A stretch of 64,000 bases of DNA from Paraburkholderia acidipaludis NBRC 101816 (lineage in GTDB: Bacteria > Pseudomonadota > Gammaproteobacteria > Burkholderiales > Burkholderiaceae), in the NCBI RefSeq assembly GCF_000684975.1, contig NZ_BAXZ01000018.1, positions 124,001 to 188,000 of the forward strand, in the 5' to 3' direction. A program made the translations under genes and the position numbers. The notes beneath the pieces are model-generated. The model was not told the origin of the DNA. It saw nothing but the letters and a program-made list of their open reading frames with translations, and made no database searches. Numbering within the stretch: position 1 is the first letter of the stretch; each line of letters begins with the position of its first letter. This document shows positions 54,320-63,398 of this stretch, piece after piece.

Positions 54320-55090
54320 ATGACCCGATCACCACCGGTTTCCAGCCAGCCAAACGAAGGCAGCGCCGAAAGGCGCGTTGCCCTAGTCGAAGCGCGCCAG
54401 ATAGCGCGTCGCGCCCGGCAGCGCGGCGAATACCTGCTGCATCCCGCCGACTTCGCCTTGCATGCGGGCGAACGCGTCGTGCTGACGGGGCCGTCCGGCT
54501 CGGGCAAGAGCGTGTTCCTGCGCGCCCTCGCACTGCTCGATCCGCTCGACGGCGGCGCCGTATTGTGGCGCGGCGAACCGGTGTTGCGCGCGAGCATTCC
54601 GCGCTTTCGCCGCCATATCGCCTACCTGCGGCAACGGCCCGCCCTGCTCGACGGCACCGTCGAAGACAACCTGCGCTACCCGTACACGCTCTCCGTCTAT
54701 CGCGACGTTGCGTTCGACGGCGCACGCACCAAGTCGCTTCTCGATGCCGCACGCCGCCCGGCAGACTTCCTCGTGCGTCATGCGTCCGAACTCTCCGGCG
54801 GCGAAGCCCAGATCGTCGCGCTCGTGCGCGTGCTTCAACTCGACCCGGACGCGCTGCTGCTCGACGAGCCCACGGCCTCGCTCGATCCCGATTCGGCACG
54901 CGCGGTCGAAGCGCTGGTCGGCGGCTGGTTCGAAGCCCAACGCGGCGCACGCGCCACGGTCTGGGTGTCGCACGATCCGGCCCAGGCCGCCCGGGTAGGC
55001 AGCCGGCATCTCACGATGACCGCGGGCACGCTCGGCGCGGCAGGCGAAACCGCGTTCGCCCCCGCTCGCGCCGATGGGGCCAGCCGATGA
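54320..55090 (+). CDS. fetA: ABC transporter ATP-binding protein, FetA/YbbL type
   Basis: 256 residues from an ATG at 54320; the open frame to 54224 is not conserved. Walker A is LTGPSGSGKSVFLRALALLD, the signature LSGGEAQIVALVRVLQL, Walker B LLLDEPTASLD and the switch VWVSHDPAQAA. It overlaps by 4 bp (ATGA) with the permease gene. FetAB of E. coli exports iron and protects from peroxide; the substrate here is assumed by homology only. Confidence 0.88.
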   Translation: MTRSPPVSSQPNEGSAERRVALVEARQIARRARQRGEYLLHPADFALHAGERVVLTGPSGSGKSVFLRALALLDPLDGGAVLWRGEPVLRASIPRFRRHIAYLRQRPALLDGTVEDNLRYPYTLSVYRDVAFDGARTKSLLDAARRPADFLVRHASELSGGEAQIVALVRVLQLDPDALLLDEPTASLDPDSARAVEALVGGWFEAQRGARATVWVSHDPAQAARVGSRHLTMTAGTLGAAGETAFAPARADGASR

Positions 55091-55899
55091 ATTCCGTCCT
55101 CCAGAACCTCGGCCTCGGCGACGTGGCGATCGCGGCGCTGCTCGTGTTCGTCAACGGCGCGGTGTCCGTGCTGCTCAAGCTCGATCTCGAACGCAAGCTC
55201 GCCTGGGCCGCCGTGCGCACCGTGGTGCAGTTGCTCGCCATCGGCTATGTGCTCGGCTGGGTGTTCGCCTATAACCGCTGGTACGTCGTGCTGCCGCTCA
55301 TGGCGCTCATGACGCTGATCGCGGGCGTGGCCGGAGCGCAGCGCGGCGCGCGCACCTATGCGGGTCAGCGCGCCGACAGCATCGTCTCGATCTGGGTGAG
55401 CGCGTGGCTCGTCGCCGCGGTGGGCCTTTTCGTCGTGATCCGCATCCGCCCGTGGTATGAGCCGCAATATGCCATCCCGATCCTCGGCATGATCCTCGGC
55501 AACACGCTGACGGGGGTGTCCCTCGGCGTCGAGCGGATGATGCAGGAGCTCACCGCGCGGCGCGACCGCGTCGAGAGCGCGCTCGCGCTCGGTGCGACGC
55601 GCTGGGAAGCCGCCCAGGCGAGCGCGCGCGAAGCCGTGCGCGCCGGCATGATCCCGACGCTGAACCAGATGGCCGTGGTGGGTGTGGTGAGCCTGCCCGG
55701 CATGATGACGGGCCAGGTGCTGGCGGGCCAGCCGCCGTTACAGGCCGTGCGCTACCAGATCGTGATCATGTTTCTGATCGCCGCCTCGTCGGCGCTCGGC
55801 ACCGTCGGAGCGGTCCTGCTCGCGTACCGGCGCGTGTTCTCCGCCGAGCACCGCTTTCTCGCCTCGCGCCTCGTGGAGCGAAGCGCGAACGCGAAATAG
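55087..55899 (+). CDS. fetB: ABC transporter permease, FetB/YbbM type (UPF0014)
   Basis: 270 residues with about seven membrane helices. Characteristic blocks are LGWVFAYNRWYVVLPLMALMTLIAGVAGAQR, ILGMILGNTLTGVSLGVERM and AVVGVVSLPGMMTGQVLAGQPPLQAVRYQIVIMFLIAASSALG. Its ATG lies inside the ATPase stop codon, so the two are co-translated. Confidence 0.92.
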   Translation: MNSVLQNLGLGDVAIAALLVFVNGAVSVLLKLDLERKLAWAAVRTVVQLLAIGYVLGWVFAYNRWYVVLPLMALMTLIAGVAGAQRGARTYAGQRADSIVSIWVSAWLVAAVGLFVVIRIRPWYEPQYAIPILGMILGNTLTGVSLGVERMMQELTARRDRVESALALGATRWEAAQASAREAVRAGMIPTLNQMAVVGVVSLPGMMTGQVLAGQPPLQAVRYQIVIMFLIAASSALGTVGAVLLAYRRVFSAEHRFLASRLVERSANAK

Positions 55900-55938
55900 C
55901 GTGCGGCGAGGCGTGCAACGATCTCGTGCTACGACCTG

Positions 55939-56499
55939 TTAGCGCTGCGCGGAAATCGCGATCAGGGTGCCGTCGCCGAGCTTGACCGTCTTCACCGTGC
56001 CATTGGTCGGCATCGGAAAATGGACGACCTCGCTATACGACACGACCTGCGGACAGGTGAGCGTCTTGCCCTCGCTTTCGACGCTGTGCGTGCCGTGCGG
56101 CGTCTGGGCGCGGAAGATCGCCTCGACGTTGGCCGTGCCGTGCTCATCGACAATCGGCGCGAGGCGCAATTGCGTCTGCCGCATCATCGCGCCGTTCTCG
56201 TCGAGCGGCAGCGAAGCGTTGTCGGGACAACCTTCAGGGGACGGCACGACGCCGCCCGGGGGCGTGGTGCGCCAGGTGAAGTCGTCGGTATCGCCCGAGC
56301 GCAGCGTGCGCGTCTCGCTGGAGTTGCCGAACTGCTTCGACGTGACTCGCACGGTGTAGCGGATCGGGCCGTCCGTTGGCGTTTTCGAGGTCACGTTGAT
56401 CGGCGTGCTCGCGAGCGCGGGCAGCGCGAGCGCGCACGAGGCCGCGAGTGCGGCGTGGACGAGCGCCGCATGAGCGCGGCGCGAGCGGTGGCAATGCAT
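55939..56499 (-). CDS. Uncharacterised secreted protein
   Basis: 186 residues with a signal peptide (hydrophobic HAALAASCALALPALA, cleavage after ALA). A perfect AGGAGG six bases before the ATG fixes the start. The mature protein is beta-rich (TPINVTSKTPTDGPIRYTVRVTSKQFGNSSETRTLRSGDTDDFTWRT) with a few cysteines (EGCPDN, LTCPQV) that could form a disulfide. I recognise no domain. It is convergent with fetAB. Confidence 0.8.
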   Translation of the reverse strand: MHCHRSRRAHAALVHAALAASCALALPALASTPINVTSKTPTDGPIRYTVRVTSKQFGNSSETRTLRSGDTDDFTWRTTPPGGVVPSPEGCPDNASLPLDENGAMMRQTQLRLAPIVDEHGTANVEAIFRAQTPHGTHSVESEGKTLTCPQVVSYSEVVHFPMPTNGTVKTVKLGDGTLIAISAQR

Positions 56500-56747
56500 G
56501 CGTCACCTCCTGACAAAAGCCGCCGCGTGCCGCCCGCCGTTACCTGCCTGCCTTGTGAACGGCGCACGCCGCATGGCGTAGGATCCTGCTCCATTACCTA
56601 GTCTAGCTCGCCGCGCGCGGCCTTGCGCCGAACGTTCTCCCCCCGCCGACCAGGTTTTATCCCGCTTGCCACGCCCGGGATTTTGCAGGCGCAACGAACG
56701 GCGCCGCCTGTCGCGGCGGGCTGCTGCACGGGGTGCCGCCTGCCCTG

Positions 56748-57791
56748 CTATTTGCCGCTTCCTTCCAGCCCGATCGTGAGCTCGGCCGTGATCTGCTGCC
56801 GGGCGCTCGCATAGCCTGCCCACGGATCCGTGCGGGCCAGGGCCGTCAACCGCTCGTCGATATTGTGCAGCGTCCACTGGGCGCCGCCGGTGGTGTTGCC
56901 GAGTTCCGCCCACGAGATCGGCACCGATATTCCCATCCCGCTGCGCGCCCGCACGCCGTACGCGACCGCCGTGCTCGCGCCACGCGCGTTGCGCAGGTAG
57001 TCGACGAAGATCCGCTTCCTGCGATGCTCGGGGCCCATCGTCGCGGTGATCTGCGTCGGCGCCGTCGCGGCCAGATGCTGCGCGACCGCGCGCGCGAACG
57101 CCTTGGCATCCTCCCAGTCCGCCTGCGGCACGAGCGGCACGACGACGTGCAAGCCCTTGCCGCCGCTCGTCTTGCAGAACGATTCGAGCCCGAGATCGTG
57201 CAGCAGCGCGCGCGTCATTTCGGCGGCTTCGATCATGCGGTCCCAGCCGAGCGCCGGATCCGGATCGAGGTCGAATACCACCCGGTCGGGCCGCTCGATG
57301 TCCGTGGCCCGCGCGTTCCACGTATGCAGTTCGATGACATCCATCTGCACCGCGCCGATCAGCGCCGCGCGCGTATCGATCGTGATGAGCGGAGGATGGC
57401 CCGGGTCGAGGTCTTCGTGCTCGGTCACCCAGGGAATCGGTGGGCGTCCATTGTGGCGCTGGAAAAACATGTCCCCGGACAGGCCGCGGGGCGCCCGCAC
57501 GACCGAGACCGGGCGCCCGGCCAGATGACGCAGAAGCCGTGGCGCCGCGCGCGCGTAATAGCGGACGAGATCGAGCTTGTGGATGCCGCTGGCGGGATCG
57601 ATCACGCGCCGCTCGCTGGTGATCGGAACGCCGGCAATCTCGGTGCCTGCCCCTGTGTGACGCCCACGGGACGGCGAGCGCGGCGCGGACGCGATCCGCG
57701 AGACTTCGGCGGCGGTATCCTGCGCAGCCGGCCGCGGGCGGCGCGACTTCCGGGCGGGCGATGCTTGTTGCTGCTTGGGAGCGTGCTGCAT
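56748..57791 (-). CDS. Stand-alone LigD-type polymerase (primase) domain protein
   Basis: 347 residues. The POL domain of the end-joining ligase LigD is complete: KLDLVRYYARAAPRLLRHLAGRPVSVVRAPRG, catalytic Asp174 and Asp176 in VVFDLDPDP, the triphosphate-binding Ser209, Lys212 and His215 in TSGGKGLHVVVPL, and Asp264 in RIFVDYLRNARGAS. No ligase or nuclease domain and no ku gene is adjacent. A basic, low-complexity N-terminus (residues 1-50) resembles an interdomain linker, so it may be a LigD fragment that stayed functional, or a free-standing primase-polymerase for repair. Confidence 0.88.
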   Translation of the reverse strand: MQHAPKQQQASPARKSRRPRPAAQDTAAEVSRIASAPRSPSRGRHTGAGTEIAGVPITSERRVIDPASGIHKLDLVRYYARAAPRLLRHLAGRPVSVVRAPRGLSGDMFFQRHNGRPPIPWVTEHEDLDPGHPPLITIDTRAALIGAVQMDVIELHTWNARATDIERPDRVVFDLDPDPALGWDRMIEAAEMTRALLHDLGLESFCKTSGGKGLHVVVPLVPQADWEDAKAFARAVAQHLAATAPTQITATMGPEHRRKRIFVDYLRNARGASTAVAYGVRARSGMGISVPISWAELGNTTGGAQWTLHNIDERLTALARTDPWAGYASARQQITAELTIGLEGSGK

Positions 57792-57946
57792 ACCGGTTCC
57801 CCTGGCAAGCTTTCATTTTGCAACGAATAGGCGCCTTCGTCCCGAAAAACTGTGGGGACGGATCGTTTTTTTGTCTATCCGGCTTCGGGCATGCTTTGCA
57901 AGGCACGCTGCCATCGGGCGCCCGCCAGATGCCGTCTGCGAGCAGT

Positions 57947-57952
57947 TACAAT
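57947..57952 (+). promoter_or_regulatory. Candidate -10 box of serB
   Basis: TACAAT followed by GGCG. The box overlaps an upstream in-frame ATG at 57951, which would therefore lie before the transcript start; this supports the serB start at 58017. Confidence 0.45.
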
Positions 57953-58016
57953 GGCGAGATTTACCGCGCATCAGGACGCGGCGCCCTCGCCGCTGCTCAT
58001 CCACAACCTGCACGAC

Positions 58017-58856
58017 ATGAACCTCGTCATCCAGAGCCCCGCTCCGCTGCCTGCCGTCCACCACAAGCCGTTACTCGCGCTCGCGCGCGGCAGCCGGCTC
58101 GCGCCGATCGACGAATGCGCCCTGCGCATCGAAAACGCGGTGCCTGGCCAGCGCGCCGATATCGAGGTCTATTGCAGCACGCATCAGCTCGACTATGCGT
58201 TCGTGGAAAGCGGCCGCGCGCTTGCCGACTTCGGCCTCCTCGCCATGGATATGGACTCGACGCTCATCACGATCGAGTGCATCGACGAAATCGCCGATTT
58301 CTGCGGTTTGAAGGCGGAAGTCGCGGCAATTACCGAAGCCTCCATGCGCGGTGAAATCAAGGACTTCAACGAAAGCCTCACGCGCCGCGTCGCGCTGCTC
58401 AAGGGACTCGACGCGAGCGCGCTCGAACGCGTCTACGAAGAGCGCCTGCAGCTCTCGCCAGGCGCCACGCAGATGCTGGCCGGCGCGAAAGCCGCGGGCC
58501 TGAAGACGCTCCTCGTTTCGGGCGGCTTCACGTTCTTCACCGAGCGTCTGAAAGCGCGCCTGAGCCTCGACTACACGCATGCCAACACGCTGGAAATCGT
58601 GGACGGCAAGCTCACGGGCCGCGTGAGCGGCGAAATCGTCAATGCCGACGTGAAGGCCCGCACGCTCGTGCAAACCTGCACGCAACTGGGTATCGGGCCG
58701 AGCCGGGCCATCGCGATGGGCGACGGCTCGAACGATCTGAAGATGATGGCGGAAGCGGGGCTTTCGGTGGCGTTCCGCGCGAAGCCCGTGGTGCGCGAAG
58801 CGGCGAGCGCCGCATTCAATTTCGTGGGACTCGACGGCTTGCTGCGGCTGTTCTGA
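58017..58856 (+). CDS. serB: Phosphoserine phosphatase
   Basis: 279 residues, HAD family; last step of serine synthesis. The nucleophile motif is DMDSTLITIE (Asp78, general acid Asp80), with LLVSGGFTFFTERLK, the lysine in ADVKARTL and metal-binding GDGSNDLKMM. The N-terminal ACT-like part is short. ATG 58017 gives the typical MNLVIQSPAPL start; longer forms to 57951 or 57852 lie at or before the likely promoter. Confidence 0.95.
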   Translation: MNLVIQSPAPLPAVHHKPLLALARGSRLAPIDECALRIENAVPGQRADIEVYCSTHQLDYAFVESGRALADFGLLAMDMDSTLITIECIDEIADFCGLKAEVAAITEASMRGEIKDFNESLTRRVALLKGLDASALERVYEERLQLSPGATQMLAGAKAAGLKTLLVSGGFTFFTERLKARLSLDYTHANTLEIVDGKLTGRVSGEIVNADVKARTLVQTCTQLGIGPSRAIAMGDGSNDLKMMAEAGLSVAFRAKPVVREAASAAFNFVGLDGLLRLF

Positions 58857-58884
58857 TCGACTCCCAGCCGTTGCTTGAGCCTCG

Positions 58885-58919
58885 CGGCCGCCGCGCGAAT
58901 CACGCGCCGCGGCCGTTTT
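58885..58919 (+). terminator. Intrinsic terminator of serB
   Basis: 13-bp arms CGGCCGCCGCGCG and CGCGCCGCGGCCG with one mismatch and an AATCA loop, then TTTT. Confidence 0.8.
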
Positions 58920-58938
58920 CATTCCGGCACGTTCGCGC

Positions 58939-60123
58939 TCAGGCGAGCGTGGCGAGCGCCTGCTCAAGGTCGGCGCGCAGGTCCGCCTCGTCTTCGAGAC
59001 CCACGTAGAAGCGCACCAGCGTGCCGCGATGCGGCCAGCGCGCCGCCGTGCGCATCGACTCGACGTGGTAAGGCATGACGAGACTGTGCGCCCCGCCCCA
59101 GCTCCACCCGATTGCAAAGAGATCGAGCGCCTCGCAGAACGTATCGATCTGCGAGGCGCTGTAGCGCTCGTCGAATACCACGGAGAAAAGCCCTCCGGCA
59201 CCCGTGAAATCGCGCCTGAACGCGGCGTGGCCAGGGCAGTCTTCGAATGCGGGATGCAGCATGGCCGCAATCTCGCCGCGCGTCTTGAGCCAGCTCGCGA
59301 GCGCGAACGCGCTGCGGTCGTGCGCCTCGAAGCGCGCCTTCATGCTCGGCAGCCCGCGCAGCACGAGCGAGCAGTCGTCCGATGAAACGCCGATGCCAAG
59401 ACGCATGCGCGCCTGCTTGAGCTTCAGATGCAAGGCATGCTCGCGCGTGATCGTCGCGCCCATCAGCACGTCGCTGCCGCCCGACTGGTATTTCGTGAGC
59501 GCCTGCACCGAGATGTCGACACCATGCTCGAACGGCTTGAACGCGAGGCCCGCCGAATACGTGTTGTCGATCGCCGTCACCACGTTGCGCGCGCGGGCCA
59601 CGGCCGTGATCGCGCGCACGTCGGGCACTTCCATCGTGACCGAGCCCGGAGCCTCGATCCAGATCAGCTTCGTTTCCGGCCGGATCAGTTCCGCGATGCC
59701 GGCACCCGTCAACGGATCGTAGAAGCGCGTCGTGATGCCGAAATCGCGCTCGAGCCACTCGCCATGCTCGCGATTGGGCGAATAGACGTTGTCGGGAACC
59801 AGCACGTCGTCGCCCGTCTTCAGGAGACCGAAGTACACGTTGGAGATCGCCGAGAGCCCCGAGGGCTGCAGCAGCGCGTGCTCGCCGCCTTCGATGGCCG
59901 CGAGCCGCTGGGTCAGCATGGCGGAAGTCGGCGTCGCATGCAGGCCGTAGCGCCACTGCGAGTCGTCGCGCCAGTCGAGTCCGCGCACCGTCGCCAGATC
60001 GGGGAAGACAACGGTGGAAGCCCGCGTGACGGGCGCGGCGAACGATTCGAAGCCCGGCGTGATCTCGTCTTGCGGATGGATGAGACGCGTCTGCAATGCG
60101 CGGCTGGAGTCGGTTTTCTTCAT
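58939..60123 (-). CDS. metC: Cystathionine beta-lyase
   Basis: 394 residues, Cys/Met metabolism PLP family; cleaves cystathionine to homocysteine. The PLP lysine is Lys211 in VQALTKYQSGGSDVLMG; also present are YGLHATPTSAMLTQRLAAIEGGEHALLQPSGLSAI and WSWGGAHSLVMPYHV. The last block (AIGWSWGGAHSL) is the MetC-type ending. It is convergent with serB and precedes a small secreted-protein gene on the same strand. Confidence 0.92.
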   Translation of the reverse strand: MKKTDSSRALQTRLIHPQDEITPGFESFAAPVTRASTVVFPDLATVRGLDWRDDSQWRYGLHATPTSAMLTQRLAAIEGGEHALLQPSGLSAISNVYFGLLKTGDDVLVPDNVYSPNREHGEWLERDFGITTRFYDPLTGAGIAELIRPETKLIWIEAPGSVTMEVPDVRAITAVARARNVVTAIDNTYSAGLAFKPFEHGVDISVQALTKYQSGGSDVLMGATITREHALHLKLKQARMRLGIGVSSDDCSLVLRGLPSMKARFEAHDRSAFALASWLKTRGEIAAMLHPAFEDCPGHAAFRRDFTGAGGLFSVVFDERYSASQIDTFCEALDLFAIGWSWGGAHSLVMPYHVESMRTAARWPHRGTLVRFYVGLEDEADLRADLEQALATLA

Positions 60124-60175
60124 TTCGAAATCGAAAAAACGATGAAGGCCAGATCGGCCGGCGGCGAGCCGGGGC

Positions 60176-60805
60176 TTATTCGCCAGTGCTCAGATTGCTG
60201 ACACCGTTGACCTGCTGGGCGCCGCCGGACGCCGGCGCGGATGCGGCCTGCGCCGGCTGGGCATGCTCCGCGGCCGCTTCGCGCGAAGCCGAAGCGGGCG
60301 GAACCGGCTGCCCGGCCGCGAGCGGCTTCAGCTCGAAATCGACCGGATTCGAATCGTCCACTTCCATGCGCTCGCCCGACACCGTGCCGTCGGGCGAGAA
60401 CGTCCCCACCCAGTTGCCGGTGATGTGCGTGCCGTCGTTCGACTCCTCGCCCTCGAAGGTCGTGCCTTCGTGATCGCCGGCAATCAGAATGATTTCGCCC
60501 GTGTCGGTGAACTGGTACTCGCCGTGCACGCCGCTGGGATCATCGGTTTTCGGGCCGAGGCGCATCACGATCTGCCGCTTGCCGAGCATGCCCACGTAGC
60601 GCGGAAACTGCGCGAATTCCGGGTTCGGCTTGAGCGGCAACTGGATCGCGGGCGGCGCGGCCAACGCCTTCACCGGATCGCTGGTGTCCTGCGCAAAACC
60701 CGTGACGGGCAACGCAAGTGCCGCGACTGCGAGCGCGCACGCGCGCACCGCGCAACCCACGCCGCGCGATGCGGCGCTCCATCGTTTCAAGGTCGATACT
60801 TCCAT
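60176..60805 (-). CDS. Uncharacterised secreted protein
   Basis: 209 residues with an N-terminal signal (ALAVAALALPVTGFAQ, cleavage near GFA-Q). The mature part contains YVGMLGKRQIVMRLGPKTDDPSGVHGEYQFTDTGEIILIAGDHEGTTFEGEESNDGTHITGNWVGTFSPDGTVSGERMEVDDSNPVDFEL, a beta-rich domain probably binding ligand or wall, then an Ala/Pro-rich tail. No named family is known to me. It lies upstream of metC by 53 bp on the same strand and could be co-transcribed. Confidence 0.78.
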   Translation of the reverse strand: MEVSTLKRWSAASRGVGCAVRACALAVAALALPVTGFAQDTSDPVKALAAPPAIQLPLKPNPEFAQFPRYVGMLGKRQIVMRLGPKTDDPSGVHGEYQFTDTGEIILIAGDHEGTTFEGEESNDGTHITGNWVGTFSPDGTVSGERMEVDDSNPVDFELKPLAAGQPVPPASASREAAAEHAQPAQAASAPASGGAQQVNGVSNLSTGE

Positions 60806-60910
60806 CTGACTCCTTCCTTCGAGTACGCCGCGACCTCACGGTGCATCGCTTGCCGCTCGTCTTTCTGAATGAATGGAAAGGGTTGGGTCGCCGCACGCCG
60901 CGGCGTGCGC

Positions 60911-61837
60911 TCAACCGGCCAGCAGGGCTTCGACAGCCTCGCGCTGCGGAATCGGCGCAACGGCGCCATATCCCAGCGTCGAGAGCGCGGCCGCCGCGTT
61001 CGCGTAGCGTGCCGCCGCGAACGGATCGTCGCCCGACACGAGGCGGGCCACGAACGCGCCGCCGAAGCAGTCGCCCGCGCCCGTCGCGTCGACGGCCGCG
61101 ACGGCGCGGCCCGGCACGAGCCGCCGTTCTCCGACCGTCGCCACGTAGGCGCCTTCCCTGCCGAGCTTCAACGCCACCACGCGCGGCCCGCGTGCGAGCA
61201 GCCAGTCGACGATGGCGTCGCGCTCGTCCAGCCCCGTCAGCACCGCCACGTCATCCCAGCTAGGCAGACAGATGTCGGTGACGCGCAGCACCTCGCTCAT
61301 CACGGCCCGCGCGCGCGGCAGCGGCCACAGCTTCAGGCGCAGGTTCGTATCGAAGCTGACCCGGCCGCCGTTGGCGTGCACGTGGTCGACGGCGGCGAAC
61401 GCCGCGTCGCAGGCCGTATGGCTGATCGCCACGCTGATGCCGGACAGATGCAGCACTTGCGCCGCCGCAAGCGCTTCACGCGGCAGATCGCCCGGCGCGT
61501 ATCGGCTCGCGGCCGACCCGGCGCGCAGATAATCGAAGGCATGGCCGTCGGGACCGTGCGAAACGAAGTAGACGCCGGTGGGCGCTGCCGGATCCACGCG
61601 CACGGTGGACGTATCGACACCCTCGCGGGCCCACAGGTCGAGCAGCAGACGCCCGAACTGATCGCCGCCAACGGCCGAGACAAAGCCGGTGCGCACGCCC
61701 TGGCGCGCGGCCGCAATGCAGAAGTTCGACGTATCGCCGCCGAAACCCTGCAGATACTCCGGCTTGTCGGGCGACGCCTGGTTGAATTCGACCATCGCCT
61801 CGCCGAACGCGAGAACCTGCGGGGCAGCGGCACGCAT
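60911..61837 (-). CDS. kdgK: PfkB-family sugar kinase, 2-dehydro-3-deoxygluconokinase-like
   Basis: 308 residues, ribokinase fold. LAFGEAMVEFNQ, GFGGDTSNFCIAAARQG and the catalytic VDATGAGDCFGGAFVARLV motif are clear. Similarity to KdgK (phosphorylates 2-keto-3-deoxygluconate) is suggested by the GGDTSN start and YLRAGSAAS segment, but substrates of the family are hard to tell apart. ATG 61837 is chosen over a GTG at 61858, which lies within the end of rimO. It follows rimO by 5 bp, so it is co-transcribed with it. Confidence 0.85.
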   Translation of the reverse strand: MRAAAPQVLAFGEAMVEFNQASPDKPEYLQGFGGDTSNFCIAAARQGVRTGFVSAVGGDQFGRLLLDLWAREGVDTSTVRVDPAAPTGVYFVSHGPDGHAFDYLRAGSAASRYAPGDLPREALAAAQVLHLSGISVAISHTACDAAFAAVDHVHANGGRVSFDTNLRLKLWPLPRARAVMSEVLRVTDICLPSWDDVAVLTGLDERDAIVDWLLARGPRVVALKLGREGAYVATVGERRLVPGRAVAAVDATGAGDCFGGAFVARLVSGDDPFAAARYANAAAALSTLGYGAVAPIPQREAVEALLAG

Positions 61838-61842
61838 ACGGC

Positions 61843-63234
61843 TCAGACCTCGCCCCACAGATCGTGGCCGTCGGCGCCGGTGATCTTCACCGAGACGAAG
61901 TCGCCGACCTTGTAGCGCTTCGACGCCTTCGTCGACGGCGCGACGTAGACGACGCCGTCGATCTCCGGTGCGTCGGCAGCCGTGCGACCGATGCCGCCGT
62001 CGGCGTTGATCTCGTCGATCAGCACCTTGAGCGTCTTGCCGACCTTGCGCTGGATGCGCTTCGCCGACACGGTCTCGGCCACCTCCATGAAGCGCGCACG
62101 GCGCTCCTCGCGCACGGCGTCGGGCAGCGCGCCATCGAGCTCGTTGGCGCTGGCCCCCTCGACAGGCGAGTAGGCGAAGCAGCCCACGCGATCGAGCTCC
62201 GCCTCGCGGATGAAGTCGAGCAGCGTTTCGAACTGCTCTTCGGTCTCGCCGGGGAAGCCCGCAATGAACGTGCTGCGAATCGTGAGATCCGGGCAGATCT
62301 CGCGCCAGGCCTTCACGCGCTCCAGCACCTTCTCCGCATTGGCGGGACGCTTCATGCGCTTGAGCACTTCGGGGTGCGCGTGCTGGAACGGCACGTCGAG
62401 ATACGGCAGAACATGGCCCTTGAACGGGCCCTCGGCCATCATCGGAATGACTTCGTCGACGCTCGGATACGGATAGACGTAGTGCAGGCGCACCCAGGCA
62501 CCGTACTGCGCCGCCAGTTCGCCCAGCGCGCCGACGAGATCCGTCATGCGCGTCTTGATCGGCTTGCCGTTCCAGAAACCGGTGCGGTACTTGACGTCCA
62601 CGCCGTACGCGCTCGTGTCCTGCGAAATGACGAGCAGCTCCTTCACGCCGGACTTGAAGAGGTTCTCCGCCTCGAGCATGACTTCGGCAACCGGCCGCGA
62701 GACGAGGTCGCCGCGCATCGACGGAATGATGCAGAACGTGCAGCGGTGATTGCAGCCTTCGGAGATCTTCAGATACGCGTAATGGCGCGGCGTGAGCTTC
62801 ACGCCCGCGGCCGGCACGAGATCGACGAACGGATCGTGCGGCTTGGGCAGATGCGTGTGCACGACCTGCATGACTTCGCCCACGGCATGCGGGCCGGTCA
62901 CGGCCAGCACCTTCGGGTGGACTTCCTCGATGAGGTTCGAGCCGCTCGCGCTCTGCTTCGCGCCAAGGCAGCCCGTGACGATTACCTTGCCGTTCTCGCT
63001 GAGCGCCTCGCCGATGGCGTCGAGGCTTTCCTGCACGGCTTCGTCGATGAAACCGCAGGTGTTGACCACGACCAGATCCGCGCCGTCATAGGTGCCGGAG
63101 ATCTCGTAGCCCTCCGCGCGCAGTTGCGTAATGATCTGCTCGGAGTCGACGAGGGCCTTCGGGCAGCCGAGGGACACCATCCCGACACGCGGAGCAGGGT
63201 TGCGAGAGGTCGTTGATTCAACAGGGTTTTTCAC
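61843..63234 (-). CDS. rimO: Ribosomal protein S12 methylthiotransferase RimO
   Basis: 463 residues from a GTG. RimO adds a methylthio group to Asp of ribosomal protein S12, using two iron-sulfur clusters. The N-terminal UPF0004 domain (VGMVSLGCPKALVDSEQ, VNTCGFIDEA, VTGCLGAK cysteines), the radical-SAM motif CNHRCTFCIIPSMRG, and a C-terminal TRAM domain (LDEINADGGIGRTAADAPEIDGVVYV) are all present. An ATG at 63300 would add a 22-residue unconserved stretch. Confidence 0.95.
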   Translation of the reverse strand: MKNPVESTTSRNPAPRVGMVSLGCPKALVDSEQIITQLRAEGYEISGTYDGADLVVVNTCGFIDEAVQESLDAIGEALSENGKVIVTGCLGAKQSASGSNLIEEVHPKVLAVTGPHAVGEVMQVVHTHLPKPHDPFVDLVPAAGVKLTPRHYAYLKISEGCNHRCTFCIIPSMRGDLVSRPVAEVMLEAENLFKSGVKELLVISQDTSAYGVDVKYRTGFWNGKPIKTRMTDLVGALGELAAQYGAWVRLHYVYPYPSVDEVIPMMAEGPFKGHVLPYLDVPFQHAHPEVLKRMKRPANAEKVLERVKAWREICPDLTIRSTFIAGFPGETEEQFETLLDFIREAELDRVGCFAYSPVEGASANELDGALPDAVREERRARFMEVAETVSAKRIQRKVGKTLKVLIDEINADGGIGRTAADAPEIDGVVYVAPSTKASKRYKVGDFVSVKITGADGHDLWGEV

Positions 63235-63350
63235 GTGTACGTCCGGATATGGGGCGCAAGGCGAGCGATGCGCCGCGCGAGGATCTTGCCAATCCGCCAT
63301 TTTACCCGTATGTCATATGGAGCGCCGCTCCTTTGCTGCGTACAGCTTGA

Positions 63351-63398
63351 GCGGCGGGCGCCTGCCAGGCCGCCCGCCGCGATCACTTCCGGGTGATC
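63351..63398. other. Paired hairpins after phaR
   Basis: Arms GCGGCGGGCG / CGCCCGCCGC (63351-63380) and GATCAC / GTGATC (63381-63398) follow directly; the second starts at the phaR stop codon. No T-run follows on either strand, so they are not clear intrinsic terminators. Confidence 0.5.

Noticed and set aside
57852..58016. Longer serB starts at 57852 and 57951
   Set aside because: They lie upstream of or on the likely -10 box and add unconserved residues.
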